This document shows, in pieces, positions 1-12,919 of a stretch of 64,000 nt of DNA. The DNA comes from Patiria miniata (taxonomy: Eukaryota; Echinodermata; Asteroidea; Valvatida; Asterinidae), in the NCBI RefSeq assembly GCF_015706575.1, contig NW_024037069.1, positions 41,189,315 through 41,253,314 on the forward strand, given 5' to 3'. Position 1 is the stretch's first letter; each line of letters begins with the position of its first letter. The notes beneath the pieces are model-generated. The model made no database searches. It was not told the origin of the DNA and saw nothing but the letters and a program-made list of their open reading frames with translations. The position numbers were made by a program, and so were the translations under genes.

Positions 1-78
1 CGCTCAGCAAAGTGTGGTCACTATTAAGAGGTTAATTCTAACTCTCTAAAGCTAATGTGACTTTTGTTTTGACCGTAG

Positions 79-202
79 GTTGATAAGCATCACATCGATC
101 CCACCATCATCCAGAAGGAGCTTTGTGAGATTGAGATCCAACAGCGCGAGATGGAAGGCAAGGGTATCAAACTGGAGCAGAGTCTTAGAACGGACATGGA
201 AG
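79..202 (+). CDS. MICALL-like exon a (bMERB helix 1)
   Basis: Acceptor TAG before 79, donor GTACAG after 202, ends one base into a Gly codon. Codes VDKHHIDPTIIQKELCEIEI and on to SLRTDMEG. Confidence 0.85.
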
Positions 203-3200
203 GTACAGAGTTTACTGAATGCCTAAAGAGCAACTAGAGAGCTAGAAAGGTTCAGCTTACCCTCAGTGGTAATAGTCAAGACACCGGCCTGATTTCATTG
301 AGGGTTAACAATTAGCATAGTGATTTTAAGAAAGACTTTGCTAAAAGCATACATTATGTATTTCTGGTAATGAGACCAAGGATTCCTCAAAATATGTCAT
401 TGTTATGAATGTGAGGCATTCTGGTAAAATGAGACAGAACTGGGCAGAGGTCGAAATGAGGGTTTGCGAATATTAGGAAAGAGAATACAATTCTTCTTAC
501 AATTTTGTTTGTTGCGCTTCAATTGGACATTCTGTTGACAAGTTATACATGTAGCTGTTTAAAGTTTGCATTCATCGACATGTCAAAAAAGTAAAATACT
601 GAGAAAATGGCCTTCAACGTTTCAACTGTCATGAAAATGAAAGATGCCAATTGTTTTCCCTTAAAAACACTTTTATCCCACGATTTTTATACTGTTTTTA
701 AAATCTGTGTAGTAGACATATCAAAGATCACAAATATCAATAAATTTGAAAATCAGAAAAAAATCACCCCCATTCATTTCTTTTTTAATTTTTCTTCACT
801 GCGGCCTGTGCCCAGGTCTGTCTCATTTTCCAGACTGTGTCACAAATAAGCCTCATTTTCTTGTGATTTGGCTGTTTACAGTCATTTCAGGAACTCAAGC
901 CTTTTATTGCAAATAATACAGTGCAGTATTCACGTGTGTGTACTGTACTTGGACACCTCAAATTTCCTGCAAAAATGTCTATGTTCTATGAGTTTATGTA
1001 CTTTCGCTTATTCTGATCTTTACTGTTTGATATTTATTAGGGAAAGAGAACCAAGACAATGAGGAACTTCTCGTGGAATGGTTTGCACTGGTCAATGAGA
1101 AGAACAAGCTACTGAGACGAGAAGGGGAACTAGTCGCACAGTGAGTTATTGATATTAAAGCTATAGTCCATCATTTGCAGCCATCCGAAAAAGTAACTGG
1201 CGTATTATTGTTGAAAAACATACTTGGTTGAAATATAGTAAGGGAACTAAACTCCCTGTGAAATTAATCTTTCTGGCAAGCTATCATTGTGAAGTAATCA
1301 ACGAAAGAAGGCCTTTCCAACGGTGCGTCTTAAGACGCACCGTTGGAAAGGCCTAAATTAGTAGTTCATTTTGTTATTCGGCACAGCGCGCGCAAGCATT
1401 GGCACGATGCACACGTGCGCGCAGTTGCTATCATTTGTCGGATCAGTGCGCGACATCGCATATAGCTGCAATTCAAAACATGATTCAGCAACCTTTGATT
1501 TGAAATTGAGATTCTAGAATGCTGTTTTTCTCAGAATATGCAGCTGAAGCTGAGCTGAAACTTCAGGTTAGTTGTTCAGTATCCTTCATTAGATTTTGAA
1601 CATTTTTGTTGCTTCAAACGAAGAAAATGCACAAATTACAAATGATGGACTATATCTTTAACGAAAGAATGGAGATTGTAGTGGGACAATCAACAGACCG
1701 CTGTATTTTATTTTACCCACAGTTTCATTCACCCTCCAAATTTCCTCTGTCCTACAAGCATGTCTGCTCACAATAACCATGCACACATGGACGAAGACAC
1801 CCCCCCCAAAAAAAAATTGGGGTCCGAACCCAGGACGATTCCTTTTTTAGCAAAATGTATGAAAATGTTGCACAGTGATTGAGGTTTGAGAAACTCAAAA
1901 ACAGGAATCAAATGCATTTGATTCTGATTTCTGAATCAGAATTATGATTCAGCATTTTTGAGGGATGAACTCCGTTGTGCATATTTACCAGGAATGAGAT
2001 TTGTCAGGGTTTTTGCTGAATTTTGTTGGGATTTTTCCTGATTTCAGGATTTTCACTTGGGTAATCTGGAATTCCTGAGATTTTGCCGTAAAATGTTTCT
2101 ACGTTTTAAGGTCGCATAGAACAAATAAAAGGGCCATTGTAAGGGGCGCCTTTAGGCAAGTAATACATATACCATAGATCCTACCTTGCTCCATGGGCCC
2201 ACGGTGACCCTCAAATCCTCTGGCAATTATTTTCGTGGATTTCTAAATTTTGCCCCCAAAATCACCCCTAATAAGCATGAAGTAACCCATACTAGTTCCT
2301 TTTACCTTCAATTCCAGACTCTTCAAAATAAATTTTACATTGTAAGGATCTTTCTTTCTTTCTTAAGATCATACACCCAAATGATTTTACATGAGGGTTT
2401 CACTACCAGAAATTTTAGTGATGTTGTAGAGGTTTATCCTAATGCCTGTTTTTTTTGCTGGTAATAATGGAGTCAATTCAGATTTTAGTCTTGACTTCTG
2501 GAAGGAATTGGAATCAGTTCTAACAAGGTTGGAATCCCCAAAATTGTCTTTAAGTATCCAAATTTTCCTTGATTTGCTCAGAGCTCAGATGCAGGACCTG
2601 GAGCTGCAACAGGCGGAGATCGAGTACGAGCTGCGCTGCCTGATGCACAAACACGAGCACCAGAAGACGGACGCCGACAACGAACGGGAGGAGAAGCTCT
2701 TGGAGATGCTGGTGGAGGCGGTCACCAAGAGGAGCCAGATCGTGGAGAGACTGGAGGACGACCGGAAACGAGAGGAGGCCGAGGATGAAGACATCCAGTC
2801 CATGATGGAGCAGAGCGGTAGGTATAGCGCTGACTGTAGGGGTTGGGTCTTGCCGGTCGGCTGACGAGAACCCAGGCATTTTTTTTTTTCAAAGCTTGGT
2901 GTCATCTTTGATTTTTTTTATATCATCCAGACAAAGTAGAAATAATCTAAATTTTGGCCTCTTGTGTATGTCGCGAGTTTCGATGTTCATTGAGCCAGGA
3001 TCCCCTAAGTTGACTGTTGGGGTTGGATCTTGACTGTCAGCTAAGGGAATCCAGGCAATTTTCTTCGAACCTTGGTGTCATCTCTGGTTTCAACTTCATC
3101 CCTGGCTGTCTCCAGAATTTTTAAGAAGACTTTATATCGTCCAAACCAAAATCGATTAGTCTTAACTTTGGTACCATGTCATAAGATTTGATGCTCATCG

Positions 3201-6200
3201 TGCCAGGGTCCCCTATAATATAAGTTGACTGCTGGGGTTGGGTCCTCGACAGTTAACAGACTAGAACTCCCAAACATTGCCTCGGAACCAAATGCGGATA
3301 TAAAGTCAGAGAACAGCCAGGTTGAACTGGTGGAGCTGAACCTGATAGCCTCAGTTTAGCCTCAGTGACTCGGTCCTGATAGCTTCAGTGACTAAGTCAT
3401 TCAGTCGGTGAGTCGAGTCAGTCAGTCGGTGACTCAGTCAGTCAGAGGTACAAGGCTTGACCTTAAGGTCCAGTCCAAAAAATGGCCAATCAGAATATAA
3501 GGAGGTACTGTCGTCACGATGCATAGCAAAGGTCCAATTTTAGAGGCTTTGAGAGTGTCGCCTGCACGTGAAAAATAACAGGTGTTGCACAGGTTAACTC
3601 ACACATTAAGCGGCAAATCAACTTTTGTTGACAATATGTGGGATTGTTTTCTGTCTTTTCAAATACTTAAAGGCATATAGGATCATATTCTTTTCAGGCA
3701 TTTTGTTTGTTTCCGATAGTAACACCACTCAAAATCCAAAGAAGAAGGTTCAAAACCTAATATGTTGACAGTGGTTGAAGTTTCAGCTCAGTGGATGTTA
3801 CTTTTTTTTAGAAAACAGTGAAACGCCATGCACAACCTTTTGATCACGAAACGTTATTTCTTCAAACCCACTCTTTATTTCCAAAACAGCAAGCCAGACG
3901 GAATAAATTCATGTGGTGTTTAGTACCAGTACGATCTGTACTCCAAGTAAGCGTTTGGATAATAACTGGGTATGTTACTTTTGGGATGAAAATGATCCAT
4001 GCCTTTTAAGTGGTTTTTAGATTCTGAGAGTCAGACTTTTGACATCCATTTTTGCAGGACTGAATATTACTTGCTAACATGCACAAAAACATTCTCCTAA
4101 TTAATATGCCCACTTGTATTTGCTCAAATGATGTGGAATTTCTGATAAACGACCCGGACCTTTCTTTGAACCCCCTAGTGCCCAAAAAGGAAAAAGGAAC
4201 AAGCAAAAAAGGTTTGATTTCAGGATACATTCATTTTTTTTGCATGGGTGTTTTCCTGATGCTGTGTATTTTGTTTACCCTCGTAGTTCCAAAGGTTAAA
4301 ATCTTAACAGCATGACCGTAAAATTGTTGTGGTAGTTAAATGCACTGTTTGTATGCATGTTTTAAAACTATTTTTGTGTGAGGCCAAAAGAAAACGGAAT
4401 TCTGTTCTGTGTGCCCAATGTGTCTAATGTTAAAAGGGAATATACAACATTCGCTTTTGCTGTAATTTTCAGAAATGGATGGATTTGGGGGGTTAGTATT
4501 TTATAGCAAATATTGCTACGCTGACTTGCTTGACGTTTTGGGATCGGAGATGCTGGAAAAACCAAGAAGAACAATCATTTTTTGAAGTCTGGTTCCCTGA
4601 CCCCACTTAAGATGAAACGGAGCAATTTATAGAAGTCAGGGAATTGTAAGGTCAGGGAACCAGTCTAGCTGGCTTGTACCCGTTCACAGGTGTGTGATCG
4701 AATGCAAAGAAAAAGCGGACTAACTAAATATGACAAATTGGCAGCAGTATTTGAACAAAGCCAGTCTTTTCAAATGCTGGTCGGCCGACCAGCATTGGAA
4801 ATTGATACAAAAATACCACTTTTCTTGAAAATTTCGGCACACCAGGTGCCATGATTTTACAGGATGCTTTAGACTGTCATTCACTAACAGTCCAGTTAGG
4901 TATTTCGTGATAATTTAGTAGTTCTGTTTTTTGATGTTTGCAAGTGTTGTATGTTCCCTTTAAAGTTCTCAAGGTTTGGGGGTAATTTTCATTGAACAGC
5001 AAAAACTAAATTCAGAATCTTACTTCACTGACTTCAATTGTTCCCCCTTTTGAAATGAAATTTGAAAGGAATCCGGACTTTTCCGGACCGACCGTTGAAC
5101 CCATTGAAAAGGTTTTGCTTTCCATGGCCTCATGCATATATGTGTGTGTAGATTAATGTGGTGTGCTGGTGTTGACCCTTATTTTATACCCCAATCTAAC
5201 CAAGTTGCAGTTTCACATCATTGTTTCAATTGATTCTAACTAATATTTTTAGCAGTTGGCAAGCGTTTCGTGCTTCAAAACAATACCCTCAGCAGGTAAA
5301 TTGCCTTAAGTACATGTATATCCAAAAATATTTGCATCGGAAAATAATGCCCTGTTTTGAAATCATCACGATACGTTGTAGATATTGTATAGAAATCTAG
5401 AAGGCAAATTTCTTTTGCAGTTCAATGCAAAAATAGCTAATGTTACAAACAAATATTCCTCTGTAGATATCCAGATCCTTTCTTCAGTTTTTTTTCCAAG
5501 GCTGCATGATGACCTCAGGAAGAATAAATTGTTGATATTTATTGCTGTTTAATTATTAAGCAAAGCATGAAAACAAAAATCAAAAATATTAGGCAATGTG
5601 GTTAATTAATCTTTGCCATGCAGTGAAACTTTCCTGTAAGTTTTTTCCTTGATGTTTCATTAGTTATATTTTGTTATTTATTCATCCAAGCATAAGTAAA
5701 TGGAAAAAGTGTTAAAAAAAAATTGGGCATTGAAGCTAAAACAAAATGGCCGTGGAAACGCACAGATGTTCAAGTGCATGCAGGGTGATTAACCCTAACC
5801 CCTAGGCCTTTTGACTAGGAACCACCCTGAGTCCTCCAAAATCATCCATTATTTCTTGAATTTGATCAGCGGAGCGGTAGCTATTAATTGCCTCAATCCT
5901 TCAAAATCCTCCAACAATTACGGTTAATGGGTTGAGGCAGTGCCAATGACATTCAGAAGCAGTGCGGATGATATCGAGCACAATGCAGGGCTCAATTATA
6001 CATGACTGATCATAAACAATGCTAAGTACAGCCAACAAACTCGACACAGTGCATCCTCCAAAATCTTCAAAAAAAAAACCACCTGGAGGATTTTGGAGGA
6101 TGGAGGAGGGTTAGGGTTAAAGAAGTCTTTGCGCAGATCAAGCGCATTGCTATTCAGTGCAGCCTATGCTGGATAAGGTATTTCAAGCCTATCGCTAGCC

Positions 6201-7596
6201 ATAAGCATTATTCTTACTTTGGTTTTGGTTTTACCATGTCCTAATTTCTTCCAGTAAAGCAGTACTAGAGTAAAACTGCTTTGTTTTGGTTTTGAAGTAT
6301 TTAGAGTTGACATATTCTGAAAGGTGATCTGGTCATGCATGCATGCTTAAAATGATGAAGGGTGCAATGTTGAAATTATCATGAAGTTGCATATCATGCA
6401 AGTTGGATATTTCTACAAGTGTGCCGTGATACGTTTTGTTGTTGTGCAGCAGCAAAAGCCTGCAACCTGGTATATATTTTTTCTTGGGATTTTCTTTGAC
6501 CATGCGTTAATTCTCCATGAGTTGAGTTTAAAAGTCATAGAAACTTGTCGAAACAAAGACTGGCTCCTTGCACAAACCAAATTGAAAAGTCTACACCGTA
6601 TTTGAGTTCAACAATGAAACTGCAGGTTTGGGTGGACCAATGAAATGTCTTCTTTATTTTTCCTGCCACCTAACCCAACTTTATACTCGCATCATTGCAT
6701 GCGTCGTCAAGTAGTTCTTAGTGCAATTTAAACTTGTTACTGCTCCCACCCTTTACATTAACCTTGGCCAAAGAAAATGGCACCGCAAACATTATTCTCG
6801 TTCAGAAAAGGACGGTGTTGGCCTTCACCTTTCATTAGGATCTCTTGCTAAAAACTAGACAGCACAAGCTGCTCTAGATTGAAAAAGAAAACGAAAGTTT
6901 TCAATTTAAAAAAAAAAATATGTAAGACACTAAGGCAATTTGGTTACACTGATAACACAAAATCCCGCATTATCTCTTTTGATGAGCTGAAGAAGATCTC
7001 TATGAATGGGTGAAAGATTGCGGCCAAAAGGGTTTCCCTCCAAATTTTCCAGTGTTTTTTTTTCTTGTTCAGTTATTGATGTATTGTGTGTAATTGAGCT
7101 GTAATTGCTATTGTACATTGTCTTAACAGGAGTTTTATTTCAAATTCCGATTTACCTGTTTTTCATTCCACTTATTTGGTATAACCTCATATAGAAATTT
7201 ATCTTAGATGAAACATCCAACGTGTTTAGTTTATTTGTTTTGTTTGTTATATGTTTTTGTTTAAATCATTAGTTGTGTTCATTTCCATTGTCATGTTTTA
7301 TCGCCATTCTCACACCATCTTTAATATTTTAAATCATGCTCATCGCCATCCAAATCTGATCAGATTGTCGTTTCATTTAACTTGTTGTTAGTGTATTTGT
7401 ACGTCTTCGTTGTGAAGTTTTGAAAGACTGTCTGTTTATAGTGTTTGTACATCGTGTGGTTTTCTGTATTTTCTTGTGTTTTATTTTCCTGTCGTTTCTT
7501 CTCTAAATTTCTGTTTTTTTAGGTTTGGACAAGAAAAACATGGAGAAGAAGAAACAAAAGAAGAAAAAAGTCATCAGCGGCCTCCTAGGCAAATAA
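79..7596 (+). CDS. MICALL1/2-like: MICAL-like protein, C-terminal part (bMERB domain)
   Basis: Four exons (79-202, 1041-1140, 2582-2817, 7523-7596) join in one open frame and end in TAA at 7594-7596; earlier exons lie left of the window. The product is the bMERB (DUF3585) three-helix coiled domain that binds Rab8/10/13/35 in MICAL-family endosomal and cytoskeletal proteins. Diagnostic pieces are IIQKELCEIEIQQREMEGKG, ELLVEWFALVNEKNKLLRRE, IEYELRCLMHK and IVERLEDDRKREEAEDED. The ELRCL segment and the short basic C-terminus (KKKQKKKKVISGLLGK), instead of the long tails of MICAL1-3, fit MICALL1/2 best; EHBP1 is the main alternative. Introns are phase 1, 2 and 1. Where upstream CH and LIM domains lie cannot be seen. 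Confidence 0.88.
1041..1140 (+). CDS. MICALL-like exon b (bMERB helix 1-2)
   Basis: Acceptor TTATTAG before 1041, donor GTGAGT after 1140. Codes KENQDNEELLVEWFALVNEK and on to GELVA, leaving CA for the next exon. Confidence 0.88.
1162..1655. repeat. MITE with TATAGTCCATCATTTG ends, copy 1
   Basis: About 490 bp in the MICALL intron, bounded by TATAGTCCATCATTTG and its inverse AAATGATGGACTATA. A second copy lies in inverted orientation at 18975-19469 with shared internal blocks (GTTGAAAAACATACTTGGTT-like, GCTGAAACTTCA-like). A perfect 44-bp palindrome centred on CTTAAG sits at 1310-1353. No coding capacity. Non-autonomous DNA transposon is the likely class. Confidence 0.7.
2582..2817 (+). CDS. 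MICALL-like exon c (bMERB helices 2-3)
   Basis: Acceptor TTTGCTCAG before 2582; the first A completes a Gln codon. Donor GTAGGT after 2817. Higher GC and highly charged; codes AQMQDLELQQAEIEYELRCL through EDEDIQSMMEQSG. Confidence 0.88.
3708..3900. repeat. dispersed repeat, copy 1 (other copy 25466-25625)
   Basis: A block starting TAACACCACTCAAAATC, continuing TTCAAAACCTAA, TTTCAGCTCAGTGGAT and CCATGCACAACCTTTTGA, recurs in order at about 25466-25625. Class not determined; no clear terminal inverted repeats seen. Confidence 0.6.
4435..4959. repeat. 525-bp MITE with AGGGAATATACA ends, copy 1
   Basis: Ends are AGGGAATATACAAC and GTTGTATGTTCCCT; the flanks on both sides are TTAAA (4430-4434 and 4960-4964), a target-site duplication. 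Two relatives lie at 50560-51082 and 53336-53859. All three have an internal palindrome around GGTCGGCCGACC and a second one around CTGGTTCCCTGAC. No open frame of note. Confidence 0.8.
5789..6120. repeat. MITE with TTAACCCTAAC ends, copy 1
   Basis: Left end TTAACCCTAACCCCTAGG, right end AGGGTTAGGGTTAA. The interior is rich in TCCTCCAAAATCCTCC and its inverse GGAGGATTTTGGAGGAT. Same family as 16500-16858, 22057-22275, 45975-46387 and 61753-61971. TTAA at both tips and CCC as the first inner bases fit the piggyBac pattern (inference). Confidence 0.7.
7523..7596 (+). CDS. MICALL-like terminal coding exon
   Basis: Acceptor CTGTTTTTTTAG before 7523. Short Lys-rich tail GLDKKNMEKKKQKKKKV followed by ISGLLGK and TAA. 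The exon is accepted because its phase fits exon c and the basic tail resembles that of MICALL1. Confidence 0.8.
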
Positions 7597-10500
7597 CCTC
7601 TCCTATGCACTGCTCAAATGCCTATAGCTTTCTTGGTTGATATTACAAGATGTTTTAGATTTCCTCCCCCCCCCCCAAAAAAAAAAAGAAACAAAAATAA
7701 AACAATTTTAAGCTCTGGTAGGAACTTCTACAATGCCACTTGCTGGTTGGTTGGTCTGTCTGTCTGTCTGTCCCCGAAAATTGACCAAAAGTATGGTGTT
7801 CCATATGTGCCACCGGCGTCGCATTTTTCAGCACTGGTAGGGATCATTTTGATCGATTTCATGCAAGACTTTCATGCAAGACTCTTTGCAAGACTTCTTG
7901 CCACACGGCCAGAGCTTATTGTGCACTCGCACTTGTTTAATAATGAAGGGTCTTTTTAACTTATGATCTCAATCTGCAGTTTTGACAGACAAGTTTGTTT
8001 GTTGGAAATTTGTTGCCTCAAGACATGATTGAGTGATGGTTAATTGACCGTTGAATTACACATGTTTTCTTTTGGTCAGGGGCGATGCTAGACACAAAAA
8101 AAGGGTTGAAGAACCTCAAATGTGATATTTTAAAAACAAAAAATGTATCTAACAATATTGGAAGATTTTTTGTCGTATTTATTCAATTTTGATATAATTC
8201 TAAAAGTTTTGGTGGGGGTTGGGGGAGGGGGTACATGTAGAAGGGGGATATGCCCTTCCTTTATGTGACTTTATAGATCCATACCACAATTTCTTAAATA
8301 TATGAGAAAAATTTGAAAACGTAAAAATTGGAAGTTCTCAGTTCCAATAGTTGGGACTTATGCTGAACGATGTATTTTGTGGAAAAGGACATCCTTACAT
8401 AACACTCCAAATGTAGTATGCATCATGTAAAAATCTTGTCAACTCGTGCAGTTGTGACGTGAGTACAGTACATGTAGCAGTTGTACCGGTGTCTACTGTA
8501 CATTGCTCATAAATATTTACTGGTATCAAAACATTGCCACATTTTGTAATGAATTAGATTTCTATAAATCATTCGTTGTCTTTTATAAGTCATTTGTTGT
8601 GTTCGAACTGTTTGGTTTTTTTTTTTATTACATTTTCTTTAATTTCATTTTAGTTTCATTATTTATTTGTTTATTTTCTTGTACATGTATACATTAGTGT
8701 TTGTGTGCTTGTTTTGTGCACTTTGAGTGTTCGTTCCTTTGTGACCGTGTGAACATAGGAGACTGCTCAAAATGAGTCCAACTTTTGGCATATCGATATA
8801 CTTACATGTTGTATTATTCAGTTGTGTATTTTTGGGGAGAGTAAGCACTTATAGTACTAGTCCAGGCTGTGGTCAGTTTGGAAAATGTTTATTTGAAATG
8901 ATATTTACAATTTTGTTTTAACATATAATTGTATTGGTGCTCCTCAGTTTAAGCAATATTTAAATATCTTACCGAATTGCATGCATATTTTTTTTAATTT
9001 AAGTAATGTTTTTCCTAAGTATAATTTTGGAATGACGTATCATTTACGGTTGTGACATTTGACAGAACTATTTTGTTGGACACACGTCGTACACAATGGG
9101 GGTTCTGTCCAAATTGTCCATCAATATTCATTTCAATGTTAAAGCTGTTTGGGCGAAATCAGCTAAAATTGTCCATCAATATTCATTTCAATGTTAAAGC
9201 TGTTTGGGCGAAATCAGCTAAAGTTTTGTTTAAAAACCTTCTCTTGTCTGATGTATGAAGAAGTTGCTATCTGAGTAGGATAGTTCGAAACCTTGAGTTT
9301 TAACTTCTATGCAATGCAAGATCTTTTGGTCATAGTACTTATTTGTTTTGTGCGGTGCAGTGTTATTTTTAGGGGATTGATTTTTTTTTAGTCTCATGTA
9401 TGCTAGTGAGGCTTGAAAAGTAGTAGCTTCATTGACGGAATGGGCTAGTTCATTGTGATGGAGAAACTACAGTTGCTATGGTGTTATACAAGTTTCTCAA
9501 AGCAAGTGAATTTGATGCAATTGTGAGATCTTGGTAAAGAATCAGGCCATGTATTCTCACATTTTTCGAAAGCTCATTAGGTGCTGGTGAAACGTTTTTG
9601 TGATTGATTTTTGGGTACATGTTTAAGCAAACTCTCTTTTCTGATATTTCCAAGGACGGATGACTTGATGCGTGTTAATGTTTCCAACAGGCTATCTTTA
9701 GGCCTAATGTCCCTTCTTTTCTAATGGATGAGGTGTAATGGCCAGTTTATACTTGTAACGAATTTGAGAGCAATTACACTGCAAACTTGTCATGTCATAG
9801 TGGGTGTGCGCGCTGCAAATGTGCAAAAAGTTGAACTCATTTCAAATCTGCTGAAATTTGGTGCACAGATTTTTGACAATTCCCGTCACCCTCAATTCAG
9901 CATTCGCATTTATAGAATGGTTCGTACTTAGTGCGAAGTGTAGTGTGAAGCAAATTTGTAGGGTAGCGGCGAACGTCACAATGAAATTTCAGTAGTTGAC
10001 ATCATGAAGTTTGCTGCGGAAAAAAATTAATAAATAAATACATGTTTTATGCATGTTCAAGGTTTCTGCAGTATATTTCACCATTACAAGTTGTAAACTT
10101 TAAGCTGTATTGGTAGATGATACTAGCTCCTCATATCTCAACAACTTGTCTTGAGAATGCACACTGCAATCGCCATGTGTGAAAAGTTGCCTTTTTAGAA
10201 GTCAGAGCAAAAAGTATAAAAACGTTTACAACACCTGTAATATGCAAGATTTTATTTGCTTATTCACTTATCATTTCTTGCTCCCTAGATAATATAAAGT
10301 ACATGTATATCTTTTCTTTTGAAGTGTTTCTTAACCTTTTGTAGGTGTACAATGCTGAGTTTTAGTATTACAAGAACTCTAGCTAGCTCAATCTGTCAAG
10401 CACAGCACTTGAGTTGATATTACTTTTTTTCTGACTTTTTCAAGAATCAGAGGGCATTTACCGAGCATTTTTTCTTAACATATTCTTCATTGTAGGTGTA

Positions 10501-12338
10501 TTCTAAATGCATGTGACAGTTCAAAATTTGATTGTGATAGATCATTTAGAGCAGTTTTTGTGTTTCATCTCACCCTCTGCTTAATGTACCAAAACTATTA
10601 AAACACACAGAATTTGCTGTTGGTAATGCTATACACATTTTTTGCAGATTCCATAATTTTTCTAGTGAAAATATTAATCCGAGTTGCGGACATGTGACAT
10701 CACTTTCTCATTGATAATCTCAAATGACAGTTTAAAGAGATACTACTCTGAATAAGTATATGAAATTGCAGCCAAAAAAGCATGCCTGTTTATTAGATTT
10801 TTTTTTACTTTTAAAAGTGCAAGTACAAAAAAAAAACCACTACGTCAGACTTAAACTTTGTAATTGCTTCCATGAAAAATTATTAATTAATATCAGCTTT
10901 ATTGTATTTATTAACCTTTTTTTTTTTCATTTACATCTTAAGTTAATATGTAGCTAACTTTTAAAAGTTATTTGTGTATATTAGATTGCCAGATGTACAA
11001 AGCAGAAAAGCAGACACCATATTTTTGTATTTAACGTCACACATTTGTTTGGCTGTATTGCTGATTTAGTTGCAAAATGTGTAGCTAGTTTACTAACAAG
11101 TTTAATGAGACCGGTTAGTTAAAGTTACCTCTATTATCAGGGTTACCATTAAGTCAACCACAAGTCAATGGCAAGTTAGTTGCTAGTCAAGTCAAAAGGA
11201 ATGTCGCAACTATAGGAGGGGACAAGTGACAAAGGAGTGCTTTTGTTACAGCTCGTTTGAAAACTTGCGACTTGACTGAATGATATGATTGATCTTTATT
11301 TGATTTGTGATGACCTTTGAGGAATTGAATACCACTCTGATGCCCTATTCTTTTATTTATTTTATCTTACCATTAATGACTTGAGATTCCAGAAGGGAAT
11401 AGCACAAAACACTTGAACAGTAGCCAAGAAATACTTAGGTTCAAGATTATTGGTAGGCTAAAGCTAGAGGAGTTTTTTAGTCTTCCATTGATTTTCAGTA
11501 AAAATTTGTTTAAACATTATTTGTTTATACTTTAAAAATGTACATGACATCATTCCTATGTCCAAAAACACGGTCTGCAAAAATTAAAAATGTTCTCCAT
11601 CAAATAATATATCTTTTGGTGGAGACTTTAAAACAAAATTAACTTGGTGTTAACTATAAGTTTGGAAATTGGCACAGTTGCAAAATTCTACACCTTTAAT
11701 TTGTAATCTGTGCATGATTTCTACATCATGTAGTCGTGTTTTACAAAGGGCTTTAAATTATGATTTATTTTTTTAATGTCTTCCAAGGGTTTTGTATTTT
11801 ATAACGTCTTAAACTTCGTTTAGTGTTAGCCGCAAATGAGCAGTCACCGTACGTATATATGTTTATGTTCCACAAAAACTATAATAGGTAAAGCAATAGA
11901 TTCCAAGTGCAGTTATCGATTTTGCACAAGATCAGCACTCGACCAACCAATGAGGATTTTTGACACTGTCATTTGAAATTATTCATATGATTTACCTTTT
12001 CATATCAAATTGCTTATCACCTTTTAAAACTGAACTTTTAAGTTTCAATATAATAAAATAGTTACAACAGCTGACTAATGTTTAAAGAATATAATTTTGA
12101 ATATATATACCTACATTGTATAGTGTGCATTGTTTGTCTCGCCCAGTTTTGATCCTTGACATTAAAAAAAAAAGGAATAACTGAAAACCAAACACGCCTC
12201 CTTTTCTTGGTATGGACTTGGTCTTTCATTTCTGTTGATACTTATTAAAAAAAAACACGTTAATCATAAAGTATTGTCAACTAACTTGGGCCGTAACTGA
12301 CGAACTGACCACCTGACTTGGTGGCCTAGGTCACATCC
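7597..12338. other. MICALL 3' flank, no gene recognised
   Basis: AT-rich, no exon pair or protein family recognised on either strand. The first part must hold the MICALL 3' UTR; an AATAAA at 7696-7701 is a possible early poly(A) signal just 100 bases after the stop. Apart from the 55-bp duplication at 9114-9223, nothing structured stood out. Confidence 0.6.
9114..9223. repeat. recent tandem duplication, 55-bp unit x2
   Basis: A unit beginning TTGTCCATCAATATTCATTT and ending GAAATCAGCTAAA occurs twice head to tail (starts 9114 and 9169) with essentially no difference, so the duplication is young. Confidence 0.9.
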
Positions 12339-12742
12339 ATGGGCCGCGTTCGACACATGAATACGCAGGTTCCGAAACGCCATCGCCAGGCAAAAAGTCA
12401 ACAGCGGAAAAAAAATCAATCACGCAATGCAATTCAATACCGTTGCGCTAATTCACAAGTGTCCCATTATATGTTTCAAATCTGCCAAATGCGGCACAAT
12501 TCTCTTTTTAAAAATTCAGTGCGTACTATTTAGTTTATGCGCCTATCAAAATGTCCCCCCCCCCTCCCGCGCGGCCCCAGTTCCGATGTCGGGATTTGGT
12601 CACGTTTTGCATGCCCCAGGGTGGGGATTTTGGTCACTCAAATTACATTGTTACCATTGGCGCGTACTCACTGGAAAGGCAATCACTAGTTGCGCCAAAG
12701 TATGTATGTCAGGGCATTGTCACTCTTAATTTTGCCTGGGGA

Positions 12743-12774
12743 GTGGGGATTTTGTCACTTGTGACAATCCCCAC
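12743..12774. repeat. short near-perfect hairpin
   Basis: GTGGGGATTTTGTCAC and GTGACAATCCCCAC form a hairpin with almost no loop in a locally GC-richer stretch; similar GTGGGGATTTTGGTCAC also occurs at about 12621. Confidence 0.6.
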
Positions 12775-12919
12775 GCGGCATCATGGAAGCGGCAAACTGC
12801 CAATCACCTACCTGATACATCACAAAACTATACCCCTCTAAAAAGGTGCTAATTTTTACACCACCCTTCAACCTCATAATATAGACCGAGTATAAACAAA
12901 CCTATCACGTCCTATAATA

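Noticed and set aside
5789-6120. Internal telomere repeat from CCCTAACCCC and GGGTTAGGGTT
   Set aside because: Only one or two units at each tip, in inverted orientation, with the same arrangement at four other places: these are transposon ends.
12339-12841. Overlapping open frames of 64-100 codons
   Set aside because: No splice context, no recognised family, and low-complexity C/G runs; probably non-coding.
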